This document shows, piece after piece, positions 15,764 through 25,500 of a DNA stretch of 64,000 nucleotides; the stretch's first letter is position 1, and each line of letters starts with the position of its first letter. The stretch is from NCBI RefSeq assembly GCF_037414475.1, contig NZ_CP147913.1:2976001-3040000 (forward strand), in the 5' to 3' direction. The DNA comes from Myxococcus stipitatus (GTDB lineage: Bacteria > Myxococcota > Myxococcia > Myxococcales > Myxococcaceae). Position numbers and translations under genes: made by a program. Below the pieces are notes generated by a model. That model was not told the origin of the DNA and ran no database searches. It worked only from the letters and a program-made list of their open reading frames with translations.

Positions 15764-17104
15764 TCAGGCCTCCGGCTCCACGCCAGACGCCTCGAGCAAT
15801 TTGTAGAGCGTCTTGCGGTCCACGTCGAGCAGCCGCGCCGCCTCGCTCTTGTTGCCACCCACGGCCTGGAGCACATGCGCGGCATACCGGCGCGACAGCT
15901 CCGCGAGGCTCGGCATGTCTCCCGCGAGCCCCGTCAACCGCTTGGGCGCATCGCCGATGGGCTCCGGGAAGTCCTGCGGCCCCAGCACCCCCGTCACGTT
16001 GAGCGCCAGCGCCCGCGCCACCACGTTCTCCAACTGCCGCACGTTGCCCGGCCAGTCATACGCCGTCAGCCGCGACATGGCCTCCTGAGTCACCACCGGG
16101 CTCACCCCGCCTCGCGCGTGCCGTCCCGCGAAGTGCTGCACCAGCGCGGGGATGTCCTCGCGCCGCTCGCGCAAGGGCGGCAGGTGCAGGTGCACCACGT
16201 CCAGCCGGTACAGCAGGTCCTCGCGGAACACGCCCTCCGCCACCCGCTCCTTCAAGTCCTTGTTCGTCGCCGCCACCACGCGCGCGTCCACCTTCACCGG
16301 CACGCTCTCGCCCACGCGGCGAATCTCGCCCTCCTGCAACACGCGCAAGAGCTGCGACTGCACCTTCATCCCCACGTCGCCAATCTCATCCAGGAAGAGC
16401 GTCCCGCCGTTCGCCTCCTCGAAGACACCGCGCCGCGCGCCCGAGGCGCCCGTGAAGCTGCCCTTCGCGTGGCCGAACAACTCGCTCTCCATCAGCGACT
16501 CGGTGATGGCGCCACAGTCCACCGGGATGAACGGCCCCGACGTGCGCGGCGAGCGCTTGTGCAGCGCGCGCGCCACCATCTCCTTGCCCGTGCCTGTCTC
16601 CCCCGTAATCAACACCGGCACGTTGCTCGCCGCCGCGCGGGCCACCTGCTTGTAGACCTCCAGCAACGCGGGGCTGCGTCCCACCAGCGCGCTGCGGTCC
16701 ACCTGCTGGCGCAGCGAGCGGTTCTCCTCCACCAGCCGCTTCTGCTCCAACGCCCGCCGCGCCACGCGCAGAATCGCGTCCACGTCGAAGGGCTTCGCCA
16801 GGTAGTCGAACGCGCCCTGCTGGATGCTGTCGAGCGCGCCCTCGATGTTGCCGAAGGCCGTCACCACGATGACCGGCGTGTCCGGAAGGTGCGCCTTCAC
16901 CTCCTGCAACACCTTCAGCCCATCGCCCGGCTCGGGCATGGCCATGTCCGTCAGCACCAGGTCGAACGCGCCCTCCGCCAGCCGCTCCTGCGCGGCCTTC
17001 GGATTCGCCGCCTGCGACACCGCGCCCAGGGGCCCCAACAACCGCTGGAGCAGGTCTCTCGCCTGAGGGTCATCGTCCACGACGAGGATGCGCGATGTAC
17101 TCAC
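15764..17104 (-). CDS. NtrC-family sigma-54-dependent response regulator
   Basis: 446 aa. The receiver domain has Asp53 as phospho-acceptor (VLTDMAMP) and Lys104 (YLAKPFD). The AAA+ domain has Walker A GETGTGKE (168-175), the sigma-54 loop as GSFTGA (215-220, usual GAFTGA) and Walker B GGTLFLDE. A Fis-type helix-turn-helix (NKSEAARLLDVDRKTLYKLL) ends the protein. It should activate sigma-54 promoters when phosphorylated. The start is the GTG at 17104, overlapping the kinase stop by 4 bp (GTGA). The adjacent kinase is its likely partner. The target genes are not evident in the window. Confidence 0.95.
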   Translation of the reverse strand: MSTSRILVVDDDPQARDLLQRLLGPLGAVSQAANPKAAQERLAEGAFDLVLTDMAMPEPGDGLKVLQEVKAHLPDTPVIVVTAFGNIEGALDSIQQGAFDYLAKPFDVDAILRVARRALEQKRLVEENRSLRQQVDRSALVGRSPALLEVYKQVARAAASNVPVLITGETGTGKEMVARALHKRSPRTSGPFIPVDCGAITESLMESELFGHAKGSFTGASGARRGVFEEANGGTLFLDEIGDVGMKVQSQLLRVLQEGEIRRVGESVPVKVDARVVAATNKDLKERVAEGVFREDLLYRLDVVHLHLPPLRERREDIPALVQHFAGRHARGGVSPVVTQEAMSRLTAYDWPGNVRQLENVVARALALNVTGVLGPQDFPEPIGDAPKRLTGLAGDMPSLAELSRRYAAHVLQAVGGNKSEAARLLDVDRKTLYKLLEASGVEPEA

Positions 17105-18531
17105 GAGGCCACCTTGCGAATCGAGGAAGCAGAGGACGACTGCGCGGGCTCGGCGGTGCTTCCCTCCGCCTGCCGCGACACCCGCGTGAAGCGCACCACC
17201 ACGCGTGTTCCCTTCCCCTCCTCCGAGCGCACCGTCAACGTCCCGCCGTGCGCCTCCACCACGCGCTTCGTGGTGGCCAACCCCAGGCCATGCCCCGGCA
17301 ACGAGCGCGCCTCCGGCGCCCGGAAGAACGGCTGGAACAACAGCGCCAGCACCCCGGGGCCCATGCCCATGCCGTTGTCCACCACCTCCAGCACCGCGTC
17401 CGGGCCCTCGGTGAAGACGTTCACCGCCACCCGCGCCTCGGGCCGCCCCGCCGTGTACTTCACCGCGTTCGTCAGCAGGTTGCGCGCCGTCACCTGCAAC
17501 AACTGTCCGGGGCAATCCACCGCCACCCCCGCCTGAAGCGTCCGGTCCAACGCCACCCCCTGCGCCGCCGCCGTCTGGGACACCTCCAGCAGCACCGTCG
17601 TCACCGCCGTGTCCAGCTCGCCCACGGTGTGCTCGCCCCGCGTGCCCGCGCGGCAGAAGCGCAGCAACGCCTCAATCAGCTCGCCCATGCGCACCGCGCT
17701 GGACTCGCACTGCGCCAGCATCTCCAGCGCGCCCGCGTCCTTCACCGCGCCCGTGCGGCGGATGAGCGTCAGGTATCCCTTGAGCGGCGCCAGCGGACTG
17801 ATGAGGTCATGCGCCACGCGGCGCGTGAAGGAATCCAGCTCCTGGTTGTGCCGGCCCAGCTCCTCGAGCTGCCCTTGAATCGTCGCGTCCTGCCGCTTGA
17901 GCAGCGACGTCACCTGCCAGCCCACCAGCACGGACAACAACATGGCCAGCAACGTGGTGCCCGCGCCCAGGGCCGTGTTGCGCACCCGCATGTCCGCGAG
18001 CCTCCCGCCCACGCGGCGCGCCTCGTTGGAGTTCTCCTCCGACAGCGACTCGCCCAGCGCGTCCAACTGCGCGGCCAGGGGACGGATGCGCTCGGCCAGG
18101 TGCCGGCGGGCACGGTCCGCCTCGCGCCGCTGGGAGAACACCGCCGCCGCGCGCACCTGGTCCGCCAGGCCCTGGCACGCGGCGTTGAAGCGCTCCCACA
18201 CCGCCTTGTCACCCGGAGGAAGGTTGCGCGTGTACGCCTCCGACGCCAGGCGGATGTCGGAGAGGATCTCCTCCATCACCACGTCCGCCGCCTCGCGCTC
18301 GGCGTCATCCGTGGCGCGGATGTGCGCTTCGATCGCCGACTCCAGCGACAACGCGTCCACCCGGATGCGGCCAATCAAGCGAGCGCGCTCCAGGGCTTCG
18401 TTCACCAGCGCGTCCACGCGCGCGCCGGTGCGCACCTCCGTCCACAGCGTGAAGGCCGTGACGGCCGACAACAGGGCCACCACGAAGAAGAAGCCGGCGC
18501 GGTACGCGCGAATGGACGTGCGGGAACTCAC
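17101..18531 (-). CDS. Membrane sensor histidine kinase
   Basis: 476 aa. Two membrane helices (about 12-32 and 188-212) enclose a ~155-residue, largely helical periplasmic sensor region. The HisKA box is VAHDLISPLAPLKGYL with His241. The ATPase domain has NLLTNAVKYTAG (N box), DNGMGMGPGVL (G1) and GHGLGLATTKRVVEAHGG (G2). It autophosphorylates and should pass phosphate to the NtrC-type regulator whose gene overlaps its stop. The helical periplasmic region resembles four-helix-bundle sensors, so a small ligand or membrane stress could be sensed (inference). Confidence 0.95.
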   Translation of the reverse strand: MSSRTSIRAYRAGFFFVVALLSAVTAFTLWTEVRTGARVDALVNEALERARLIGRIRVDALSLESAIEAHIRATDDAEREAADVVMEEILSDIRLASEAYTRNLPPGDKAVWERFNAACQGLADQVRAAAVFSQRREADRARRHLAERIRPLAAQLDALGESLSEENSNEARRVGGRLADMRVRNTALGAGTTLLAMLLSVLVGWQVTSLLKRQDATIQGQLEELGRHNQELDSFTRRVAHDLISPLAPLKGYLTLIRRTGAVKDAGALEMLAQCESSAVRMGELIEALLRFCRAGTRGEHTVGELDTAVTTVLLEVSQTAAAQGVALDRTLQAGVAVDCPGQLLQVTARNLLTNAVKYTAGRPEARVAVNVFTEGPDAVLEVVDNGMGMGPGVLALLFQPFFRAPEARSLPGHGLGLATTKRVVEAHGGTLTVRSEEGKGTRVVVRFTRVSRQAEGSTAEPAQSSSASSIRKVAS

Positions 18532-18582
18532 CAGGGCCCGTCCTCTACCACGGGGGCGGCGCCGGGAGGACCCGGCCGTCCG

Positions 18583-19035
18583 TCAAGGCGTCGCCGTCCT
18601 GCCGCCCGCCTCGGGAGCGTCCGGCTGCCGAGCCGCCGGCAACCGCCGCCGCGCACGCTCCAGCGCCGATTCATAGAACACGTCGGAGAGCTGCTCGTGC
18701 ATCTCCCGGAGCTCGTTCAGCTCGCGCTCGCGGGCCAGGAGCTGCGCGTTGTGCTCCTCCAACGCGTGCCGGTCCGCCTCCGTGCGCACCAGCTCCTCCA
18801 TCAGCGCCACCCGCCCCTGGTCCGCCTCCGCGCGCTCCAGCGACAGCCGCTCGATGGCCGACTCCAACGCCGCCAGCCGCACCGCCACGACCTCCAGGCG
18901 CTCGCGCTCGCGCTCGTACTCCTGTTGCCAATGCAACGTCTCGCGGACCTGCGCCTCCAGGACCTCCGGCGGGATTCGCACGGCGCACCCCGTCGCCAGC
19001 CATGCACACGCCGTCGCGAACCCCAGGAACCGCAT
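18583..19035 (-). CDS. Coiled-coil lipoprotein
   Basis: 150 aa, no family recognised. The signal peptide MRFLGFATACAWLATGC gives a lipid-modified Cys17. Residues ~30-125 are almost all heptad-like (HWQQEYERERERLEVVAVRLAALESAIERLSLERAEADQ) and predict one long coiled coil; the tail is Pro/Ala/Arg-rich. It lies 51 bp upstream of the histidine kinase on the same strand and could be an accessory to that sensor, although cotranscription is not proven. The start is the ATG at 19035; longer frames upstream have no signal peptide. Confidence 0.8.
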   Translation of the reverse strand: MRFLGFATACAWLATGCAVRIPPEVLEAQVRETLHWQQEYERERERLEVVAVRLAALESAIERLSLERAEADQGRVALMEELVRTEADRHALEEHNAQLLARERELNELREMHEQLSDVFYESALERARRRLPAARQPDAPEAGGRTATP

Positions 19036-19335
19036 ACACCGTCTCTCCCGCGCCACGGCCGCGAGAGATTCGCGACGGGGGACCACGGGCTCGCGCCCTC
19101 CTGCCGAGGATGCGCGTGCAGCTTGCTCAAGTGCCTCCGTGTCGTCAAAGCGACAAGCGCCTGTCTGGGGAGCAAGCCCCCAATGTTGGGGCTTCAACTG
19201 AGGAGTTTCTCCCCACCGACCAGCTTCCAGCACTCGACGGCCCCTCGGAACCAGGCGCTGGCACGCGCGCTGCTCATGACTCCGCCCGCTGGTACGGCGC
19301 AATCTCGCGCCGTTTCCCCCTCAACGGAGCTTTCC
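19036..19335. promoter_or_regulatory. 300-bp divergent intergenic region
   Basis: It separates the minus-strand coiled-coil lipoprotein from the plus-strand small secreted protein and must carry both promoters. It holds a hairpin AAGCCCC (19174-19180) / GGGGCTT (19188-19194) with a 7-nt loop. I see no convincing extra gene in it. Confidence 0.45.
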
Positions 19336-19590
19336 ATGAAGACCGTGTTCGCCGCCGCCCTGCTCGCCGCCGCCACCGCGTTTGCCAACACCCCGGCTCC
19401 TGCCGCGGAGACCAAGCCGGCCGCCGCCGAGGTCAAGCCCGCCGCCGCCGCCGAGCCCAAGGCCGAGGAGGCCAAGCCGGCCGCCGACGCGAAGGCGGAG
19501 GCTGCTCCCGAGGCCAAGCCGGCCGCGAAGGGCAAGAAGGCTGGCAAGAAGGCGGCCCCCAAGGCCGAGACGGCCACCGAGACCAAGTAA
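19336..19590 (+). CDS. Small secreted Ala/Lys/Pro/Glu-rich protein
   Basis: 84 aa, no domain family. The signal peptide MKTVFAAALLAAATAFA is likely cut after Ala17. The mature part is a low-complexity, highly charged repeat of PAAE, TKPAA and EAKPAA units ending in a Lys-rich stretch (KGKKAGKKAAPKA), similar in style to small periplasmic or cell-wall-associated proteins. It is a monocistronic gene followed by a strong hairpin. A structural or nucleic-acid-binding role is conceivable but nothing shows it. Confidence 0.75.
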   Translation: MKTVFAAALLAAATAFANTPAPAAETKPAAAEVKPAAAAEPKAEEAKPAADAKAEAAPEAKPAAKGKKAGKKAAPKAETATETK

Positions 19591-19618
19591 TCTCGGTTTT
19601 CTAGTTTCTGAAGGACGC

Positions 19619-19647
19619 GAGGGCGCTCTCCGAAAGGGGGCGCCCTC
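19619..19647 (+). terminator. Hairpin terminator after small secreted protein
   Basis: Stem GAGGGCGC (19619-19626) / GCGCCCTC (19640-19647) with a 13-nt loop, 28 bp after the stop. There is no real T-tract, as is common in very GC-rich genomes. Confidence 0.65.
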
Positions 19648-19890
19648 GTTGCATTCACGGGTCTGTTCAGCCCCGGACACTTCCCCAACGCCCCGTGAAG
19701 TCACGACTCATTCCCTGTGTCATCCATGCCCCGCATGGGTCATTGTCTCCCTGCGCAACTCTTGACTTTCAGCAAAGCTGGGATTTGACAGAAACACAGT
19801 AAACGCGCTTAATGCGACTTCAGAGGATGACAGTTCGTTCCAGATACACACGGAACTCATCGCGAAATCGCCATTTCTGGAGCCGCCCCC
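19648..19890. other. Intergenic region before the GAF gene
   Basis: No gene is seen. It is relatively AT-rich around 19750-19810 and holds TTGACA-like hexamers near 19763 and 19786 that could be -35 boxes for the GAF gene; no convincing -10 accompanies them. Confidence 0.35.
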
Positions 19891-20481
19891 ATGGTGGAAG
19901 CCTTCTCGAAGGTGTCCGAAGCATCGAAGCTCTTGTTGGAGAAGGGGCTCTGCGCCAGCACCGCCGTCGAGTGCCTGAGCATGGTGGGTCACGCGATGGG
20001 CGTGGACCGGGCGTACATCTTCGAGAACCGCACGCAGCAGACGTATGGCCGGTTCGTGACGGACCTGCGCTACGCGTGGGCCGAGCCGCCCACGGCGTCG
20101 GCGCTGGCCAACCCGGTGCTGCGCGCGTTCTCGTTCCGGGACTTCGCGCCGGGCTGGGTGGACATGCTTGAGGCGGGGATGGTGGTGGCATGCCCCACCC
20201 GTGACGCGCCGCCGATGATGCGCGATTTGCTGGAGCGCCAGGGGACCCAGTCCATCCTGCTGTGCCCGGTGAATCCCTCGCGGCAGCAGTGGTGGGGCGT
20301 GACGGTCTTCGAGGACTGCCACCGTCCCCGGGCGTGGAAGCCGGAGGAGGTCTCCCTGCTGAAGTCGCTGGCGCGCGCGGTGTCGGCGTCGGTGCGGCAC
20401 GGGCAGATGCGCTCGTCGCTGGACCAGGTGCGCACCAGCCTCCGGGCCGCGGTGAGCCGCACGCCCGCCTCCGGACACTGA
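19891..20481 (+). CDS. GAF domain protein
   Basis: 196 aa. A single GAF-type sensory domain occupies about residues 5-175: EKGLCASTAVECLSMVGHAMGVDRAYIFEN at the start and LLCPVNPSRQQWWGVTVFEDC then WKPEEVSLLKSLARAVSASV at the end are typical. There is no output domain, so it may act as a stand-alone sensor or partner of the Ser/Thr kinase coded 107 bp downstream on the same strand. The ATG at 19891 has GGAG eight bases upstream. The ligand is unknown; the two Cys in the core could matter. Confidence 0.85.
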   Translation: MVEAFSKVSEASKLLLEKGLCASTAVECLSMVGHAMGVDRAYIFENRTQQTYGRFVTDLRYAWAEPPTASALANPVLRAFSFRDFAPGWVDMLEAGMVVACPTRDAPPMMRDLLERQGTQSILLCPVNPSRQQWWGVTVFEDCHRPRAWKPEEVSLLKSLARAVSASVRHGQMRSSLDQVRTSLRAAVSRTPASGH

Positions 20482-20545
20482 CGGGCGGGCGTTGTCTGGC
20501 CGCACAGGGAGGGCTCAAGCGACCCATGGCTCGCATGAGCCACCT

Positions 20546-20565
20546 GTAGCAAGCGTTTCTGCTAC
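20546..20565. other. Small hairpin between GAF and kinase genes
   Basis: GTAGCA (20546-20551) / TGCTAC (20560-20565), 8-nt loop, 23 bp before the kinase ATG. It may attenuate readthrough or mask the ribosome site. Confidence 0.4.
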
Positions 20566-20588
20566 CCTGGCGGCCCCCAGTTACTGCC

Positions 20589-22448
20589 ATGTCCTCCATC
20601 GACCCGACGGCGATCAGCCGGCCCCGTTCTCCGGACCTCATCAGCGGCTACCGCCTTGAAAAGCTCGTGGGCACCGGAGGCATGGGAGAGGTCCACAAGG
20701 CCACCCAGCTCTCGCTGGGCCGCACGGTGGCGGTGAAGCTGCTCAACCCGGAGCTGGCCAAGGACCCGTCCTTCATCGCGCGCTTCCAGAAGGAGGCCGC
20801 GGCCCTCGCCGCGCTGAGCCACCCCCACGTCGTCTCCATCGTCGACAAGGGCAAGACGGACAGCACCTACTACCTGGTGATGGAGTTCGTGGATGGCCCG
20901 TCGCTGCGGGAGTTGATCCGCGCGCCGCAGCTGGACATGGTCGGCGCGCTGCGGCGGATGCTCGAAATCTGCCGGGCCATCGAGTACGCGCACGGCCGCG
21001 GCGTCATCCACCGGGACTTGAAGCCGGAGAACATCCTGCTGGACCAGCAGGCCGGCGGCATCGCGAAGGTGTCGGACTTCGGGCTCGCGTCGTTCCTGGA
21101 TGATGCCAGCCCGTCCTCGCGCTACGCGCTGACGTCCACGCACGTGTCCATGGGCACGCTGTCGTACATGGCGCCCGAGCAGCGCGTGGACGCGAAGAAC
21201 GCGGACGCGCGCGCGGACATCTTCTCGCTGGGCGTCATCCTCTACGAGTGGCTCACGGGCGAGGTGCCGCTGGGCACGTTCGACCCGCCGTCCCAGCGCA
21301 AGCCCGGGCTGGACGCGCGGCTGGACGGCATCGTCACCAAGTGCCTCAAGCCGGACCCGGAGGACCGCTACCCGTCGGTGGCGGCGCTCATCGCGGACCT
21401 GGAGATTCTCGTCCCCGGCAGCCTCCCGTCGCTCTTGCCCGTGAAGCAGACGCGCATGCAGCGCTTCAAGGCGGGCGTGCGCACGGTGGTGCGCGGCACG
21501 CTGCGAGTCGTCGCGGGCCTGATGGTGCTGGCGGCCAGCGGAGTGCTGGGCACGGCGTACTACCTGAGCGGAGAGCGCCGCGCGCCCACCGCGCCGGGCG
21601 CCGCCATCATGGCGTACCTGGGCGAGCCCAAGACGCAGCCCGTGCCGGGCCGCGAGGAGACCAGCGCCGAGCGCCGCAGGGTGACGTTGGGCGAGGGCCT
21701 GGCCGAGCAGAGCCTGGTGGTGGCGGGCCGTCCGGTGAGCCTGGAGGAGAAGACGCTCGTCTTCCCGTGGCACGAGGACACGCAGAGCGTGGGGCGCGTG
21801 CGCGTGGACGTCACGCGGCGGGACGGAGACATCCTCAGCCTCACCAGCCAGTTCTCCGTGGAGGCGCCGCCGCTCACGTGGGAGCGCCGCCTGCGCGACA
21901 TGTTCAACCTGTACCAGCCCTCGGCGCCGCCCACCGTGGCGATGATGCTGCTGGGCACCACCGGCCGCTACGTGGCCCTGGTCCACAACGGCGTGGGCGA
22001 GCCCCTGCGGCTGGAGTGGGCGCTGGGCGAGCGCCGGGGCGCCATGCTGGGCATGGAGTCGCCCAAGACGGGGGACGTGACGCTGGAGCTGGCGGTGGAC
22101 GCCGAGGGCCGGCTGGAGGCGTTCCTGGGCGCGGGCAAGGACCGCCGCGCCCTCTTCGAGCCCCTGGTGCTGGGCACCGGCTGGGTGGAGCAGTTCGGCG
22201 ACGCGCCCTTCCCCGCATATGGCTGCCTGGAGGCCACCTGCCGCGTCTCCGGCATCACCTACGTGCTCAAGCAGTCCCCGCCGGGCGGGACGACGGCGCC
22301 CGTGCCCACCCCGCCGCTTCCGGTCGTGAAGACGGTGGCGACCGCCGCGGTGCCCGCCAAGGCCGTGGTGCCCAAGAAGGCTCCGCCCCCTCCTCCCCCC
22401 AAGAAGCAGCCGCCCAAGCCCGCTCCCAAGAACGGCAAGCGTCGCTAG
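20589..22448 (+). CDS. Hanks-type Ser/Thr protein kinase with one membrane helix
   Basis: 619 aa. The cytoplasmic kinase domain (~21-275) has the glycine loop GTGGMG (28-33), Lys50 in VAVK, the catalytic loop HRDLKPEN with Asp143, and DFG with Asp163. All invariant residues are present, so it should be active. A juxtamembrane region leads to one helix at about 300-325. The outer domain (~330-590) has no family I recognise, and a Pro/Lys-rich tail (VPKKAPPPPPPKKQPPKP) ends the protein. It probably signals from the envelope to the cytoplasm. It is followed 76 bp later by the large DUF3857 lipoprotein gene. Confidence 0.95.
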   Translation: MSSIDPTAISRPRSPDLISGYRLEKLVGTGGMGEVHKATQLSLGRTVAVKLLNPELAKDPSFIARFQKEAAALAALSHPHVVSIVDKGKTDSTYYLVMEFVDGPSLRELIRAPQLDMVGALRRMLEICRAIEYAHGRGVIHRDLKPENILLDQQAGGIAKVSDFGLASFLDDASPSSRYALTSTHVSMGTLSYMAPEQRVDAKNADARADIFSLGVILYEWLTGEVPLGTFDPPSQRKPGLDARLDGIVTKCLKPDPEDRYPSVAALIADLEILVPGSLPSLLPVKQTRMQRFKAGVRTVVRGTLRVVAGLMVLAASGVLGTAYYLSGERRAPTAPGAAIMAYLGEPKTQPVPGREETSAERRRVTLGEGLAEQSLVVAGRPVSLEEKTLVFPWHEDTQSVGRVRVDVTRRDGDILSLTSQFSVEAPPLTWERRLRDMFNLYQPSAPPTVAMMLLGTTGRYVALVHNGVGEPLRLEWALGERRGAMLGMESPKTGDVTLELAVDAEGRLEAFLGAGKDRRALFEPLVLGTGWVEQFGDAPFPAYGCLEATCRVSGITYVLKQSPPGGTTAPVPTPPLPVVKTVATAAVPAKAVVPKKAPPPPPPKKQPPKPAPKNGKRR

Positions 22449-22524
22449 TTCCGCCCCGGACGCCTCAAGAAGCGCAGGGGAATATGGCCAGTGACGGGGG
22501 ATTGCACTATCCCTCGGTACTCCT

Positions 22525-25500
22525 ATGCGCACCTTCCGCCGCGGCCTGACCGCGCTCGCACTCGTCGCCGGCCTCTCGGGCTGCTCTCACACCTCCTCCA
22601 CCAGTGCCGCGCCCCGCGTGCTGGAGTCCGCCGCGGAGAAAGTCCAGTCCGGTTCGGACGAGGCGCGCACGTTGGCGTTCGCGGGGTTCCATGCGTACCT
22701 GCTCGGCGGGGACGCGACGCTCGCGCAGCAGCGCTTCGACGCGGCCATCGCGAAGGACTCGGGAGAGCCGTACGCGCTCATGGGCCAGCACCTGCTCGCG
22801 CGGCGCGCGGGCCGGCCGGACCGGGCACTGACGGCCGCGCTGCAGGTGCTGAAGCGCGCGCCCCAGCACCCGCTGGCGCTCATCGCCGCGCGCTACGCGC
22901 TGGACGCGGCGGGCACCGCGCCGCCGCTCGACGAGGCCATCCTGGAGGCCTCGAACGAGGCGCTCCGCGCGGGCGCCACGGCGGAGACGGCGTACCTGCT
23001 GCGCGGCACCCAGCTCTCCGTCGCGGTGGCGCGAGGCGACACGAAGGCGCGCGACGCGGCCCTGCGCGAGATGGGCGGCGTGTCCGAGGCCACGCTCGTG
23101 GGTCCTTTCTCGGCCCATCACGTCCTGTCGTGGGACGAGCCGTCGCCCATGAAGCAGGACGGCTCGCTGGCGGGCCCGTTCAGCGGCGCCTTCGGGGCCC
23201 TCACCCCGCGCAAGCTGCACGCGCCGGACGGACGGCTGGACCTGGCCGGTGAGCCCGTCGAGGGCGACGTCTACCTCATGGTCTTCGACGCGGAGGTGCC
23301 GGAGGCGGCCACCTATGTGGCGCGCTCGGTGAGCGCCGGCTCGCACCAGGTCGTGGTGGACGGCGCGCCGCTGCTGGCGCGCCGGGGCTGGGAGCGCACC
23401 GCCTCCGCCGTCACCCACCAGGCGCTGGAGCTGTCCCCGGGCAAGCACCGCTTCGTCATCCGCCAGCTCAAGGGCGCGACGACGGGTGTGCTGTCCTTCT
23501 CCTTGCTGCGCGAGGACGGCCGCCCCTCCAACATCCGCATCACCGCCGCCTCGGGCGCGGCGCCCGCGTCCTGGGGCAGCTCGCCCAAGCTGACCGACGC
23601 GCGCGGCATGTACTCCACCACGCAGAGCATGAGGGACGCGCTGGCGGGTGAGGCGGGCGAGCTGCTCGCCGTCGTGCTGGCGGCGCGGGATGGACTGTCG
23701 AGAGACGGCGACGGCGCGCGGCGGCTGGTCGCGGGCGTGGACGCCTCGACGCCGGCGCTCCTGGCGCTGCGCGCGGACCTGGCGGCGGCGGACCGGACGG
23801 TGCCCACCAAGGTGACGCGCGGCCGGGCCACGCGGGACCTGGAGGCGCTGTTGTCCAAGGACCCGGGCAACGTGGCCGCGCTGCTGCTGCGCGCGGACCT
23901 CTTCATGGACGACGGCCAGCCCGCCTCCGCGCTGGAGACGCTGAAGACGGCCAGCGAGGCCGTGCAGCCCCCGGGCTTCCCGCTGTTCCTCGCGCGGGCG
24001 CGCGCGGCGCTGACGCTGGACGTGGACGCGCTGGCGGAGGAGTCGCTGGAGGCGGCGCTGCAAATCCAACCCCGGCTGTGCGAGGCGCTGGCGCTTCAGT
24101 ACAACCTGGCGCGGCGCCGTGACGCGGTGGAGCGCGCGGACGCGCTGCTGGAGGCCCAGGGCGACTGCCCGGGAGTCGAAGCGCGCCGGGCGGACCACGC
24201 GCGCACGCGCGGAGACATGGAGGCGGCCGCGCGCGAGTACGCGCAGCTGATGGCCAAGGACCCCACCAGCGTGAGCGTGGGCACGTCGCTGGCCACCCTC
24301 TACGTGGGCCTGCGCCGCCACGACGACGCGCTGACGGTGCTCCGGGGCCTGACGGTGACGTGGCCGCGCAACACGGCGCTGCTCAAGCACATGGCGGACG
24401 TGCGCGAGTACGCGGGGCAGCCCGCGGAGGCGCTCGCGCTCCGGGAGAAGGCGCTGGCCCTGGAGGGTGAGGACCTGACGCTGCGCCGCGCGGTGGAGCG
24501 GGCGAAGACGGGCAAGGAGCTGCTCCAGGAGCACGCCATCGACGGGCGCGAGGCCATGCGCCGGTTCAACGAGCAGCCCCTCACCGGCGGCTCGGCCGTG
24601 TTCGTGCTGGATGCGGCGGCGGTGCGTGTGTACGCGGATGGCAGCGTCGTCAACCGCATCCACACCATCCAGAAGGCGCTGGAGCAGTCGGGGGTGCAGG
24701 ACATCGCCGAGGTGAACGTGCCGCGCGGCGCGCAGGTGCTGGCGCTGCGCACGCTCAAGGCGGACGGCCGCGTGCTCGAGCCCGAGAACATCGAGGGCAA
24801 GGACACGGTGAGCCTGCCCGGCGTGCAGGTGGGTGACAGCGTGGAGGTCGAGTACCTGCTGGCGGAGGCGCCTCGGGGCCCCGCGCAGCCGGGCTTCACC
24901 GCCTCCGCGTTCTACTTTCAAATCGCCAACCAGCCCAACGCGTGGACCACGTACACGGTGGTGGCGCCCAAGGGCACGGGCATGAAGGTGGACGCGCACG
25001 GGATGAAGGCGCCCGAGGCCACGGTGAAGGGGGACGAGGAGGTCTTCCACTACGAGGCGCACGGCGTGCCGCCGTTCATCCCGGAGCCGGACGCGCCGCC
25101 CTCTGGCAACGAGTACCTGCCCTTCGTCATGGTGGGCGCGGGCGCCACGGGCAACGACGGCCTGGCGCGGACCTACGGCGACGTCTTCCAGGACCGCTGG
25201 CTGCTCACCTCGGAGGTGGTGGACTTCACGCGCAAGGCGACGCAGGGCAAGCAGGGCCTGGACGCGGTGAAGGCGCTGCACGCGGCGGTGATGCAGCGCT
25301 TCTCCGGACGCGACAACGGGCTGGGGCAGTCCGCGGCGTCCACGGTGGCGCAGGACCGGGGCAGCCGCCTGGCGGTGATGAAGGCGGGCCTCAAGGAGCT
25401 GGGCATCCCCGCCCGCGTGGCGGCGATTCGCACCTTCAACGTGGACCCCACGCAGTACCTGTTCCCCAACGACAGCCTCCTGCCCTACGCGGCGCTGCGC

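Noticed and set aside
20562-22532. A 656-codon minus-strand frame opposite the Ser/Thr kinase.
   Set aside because: The plus strand has an intact kinase with all invariant motifs; the antisense frame is low-complexity His/Arg/Gln.
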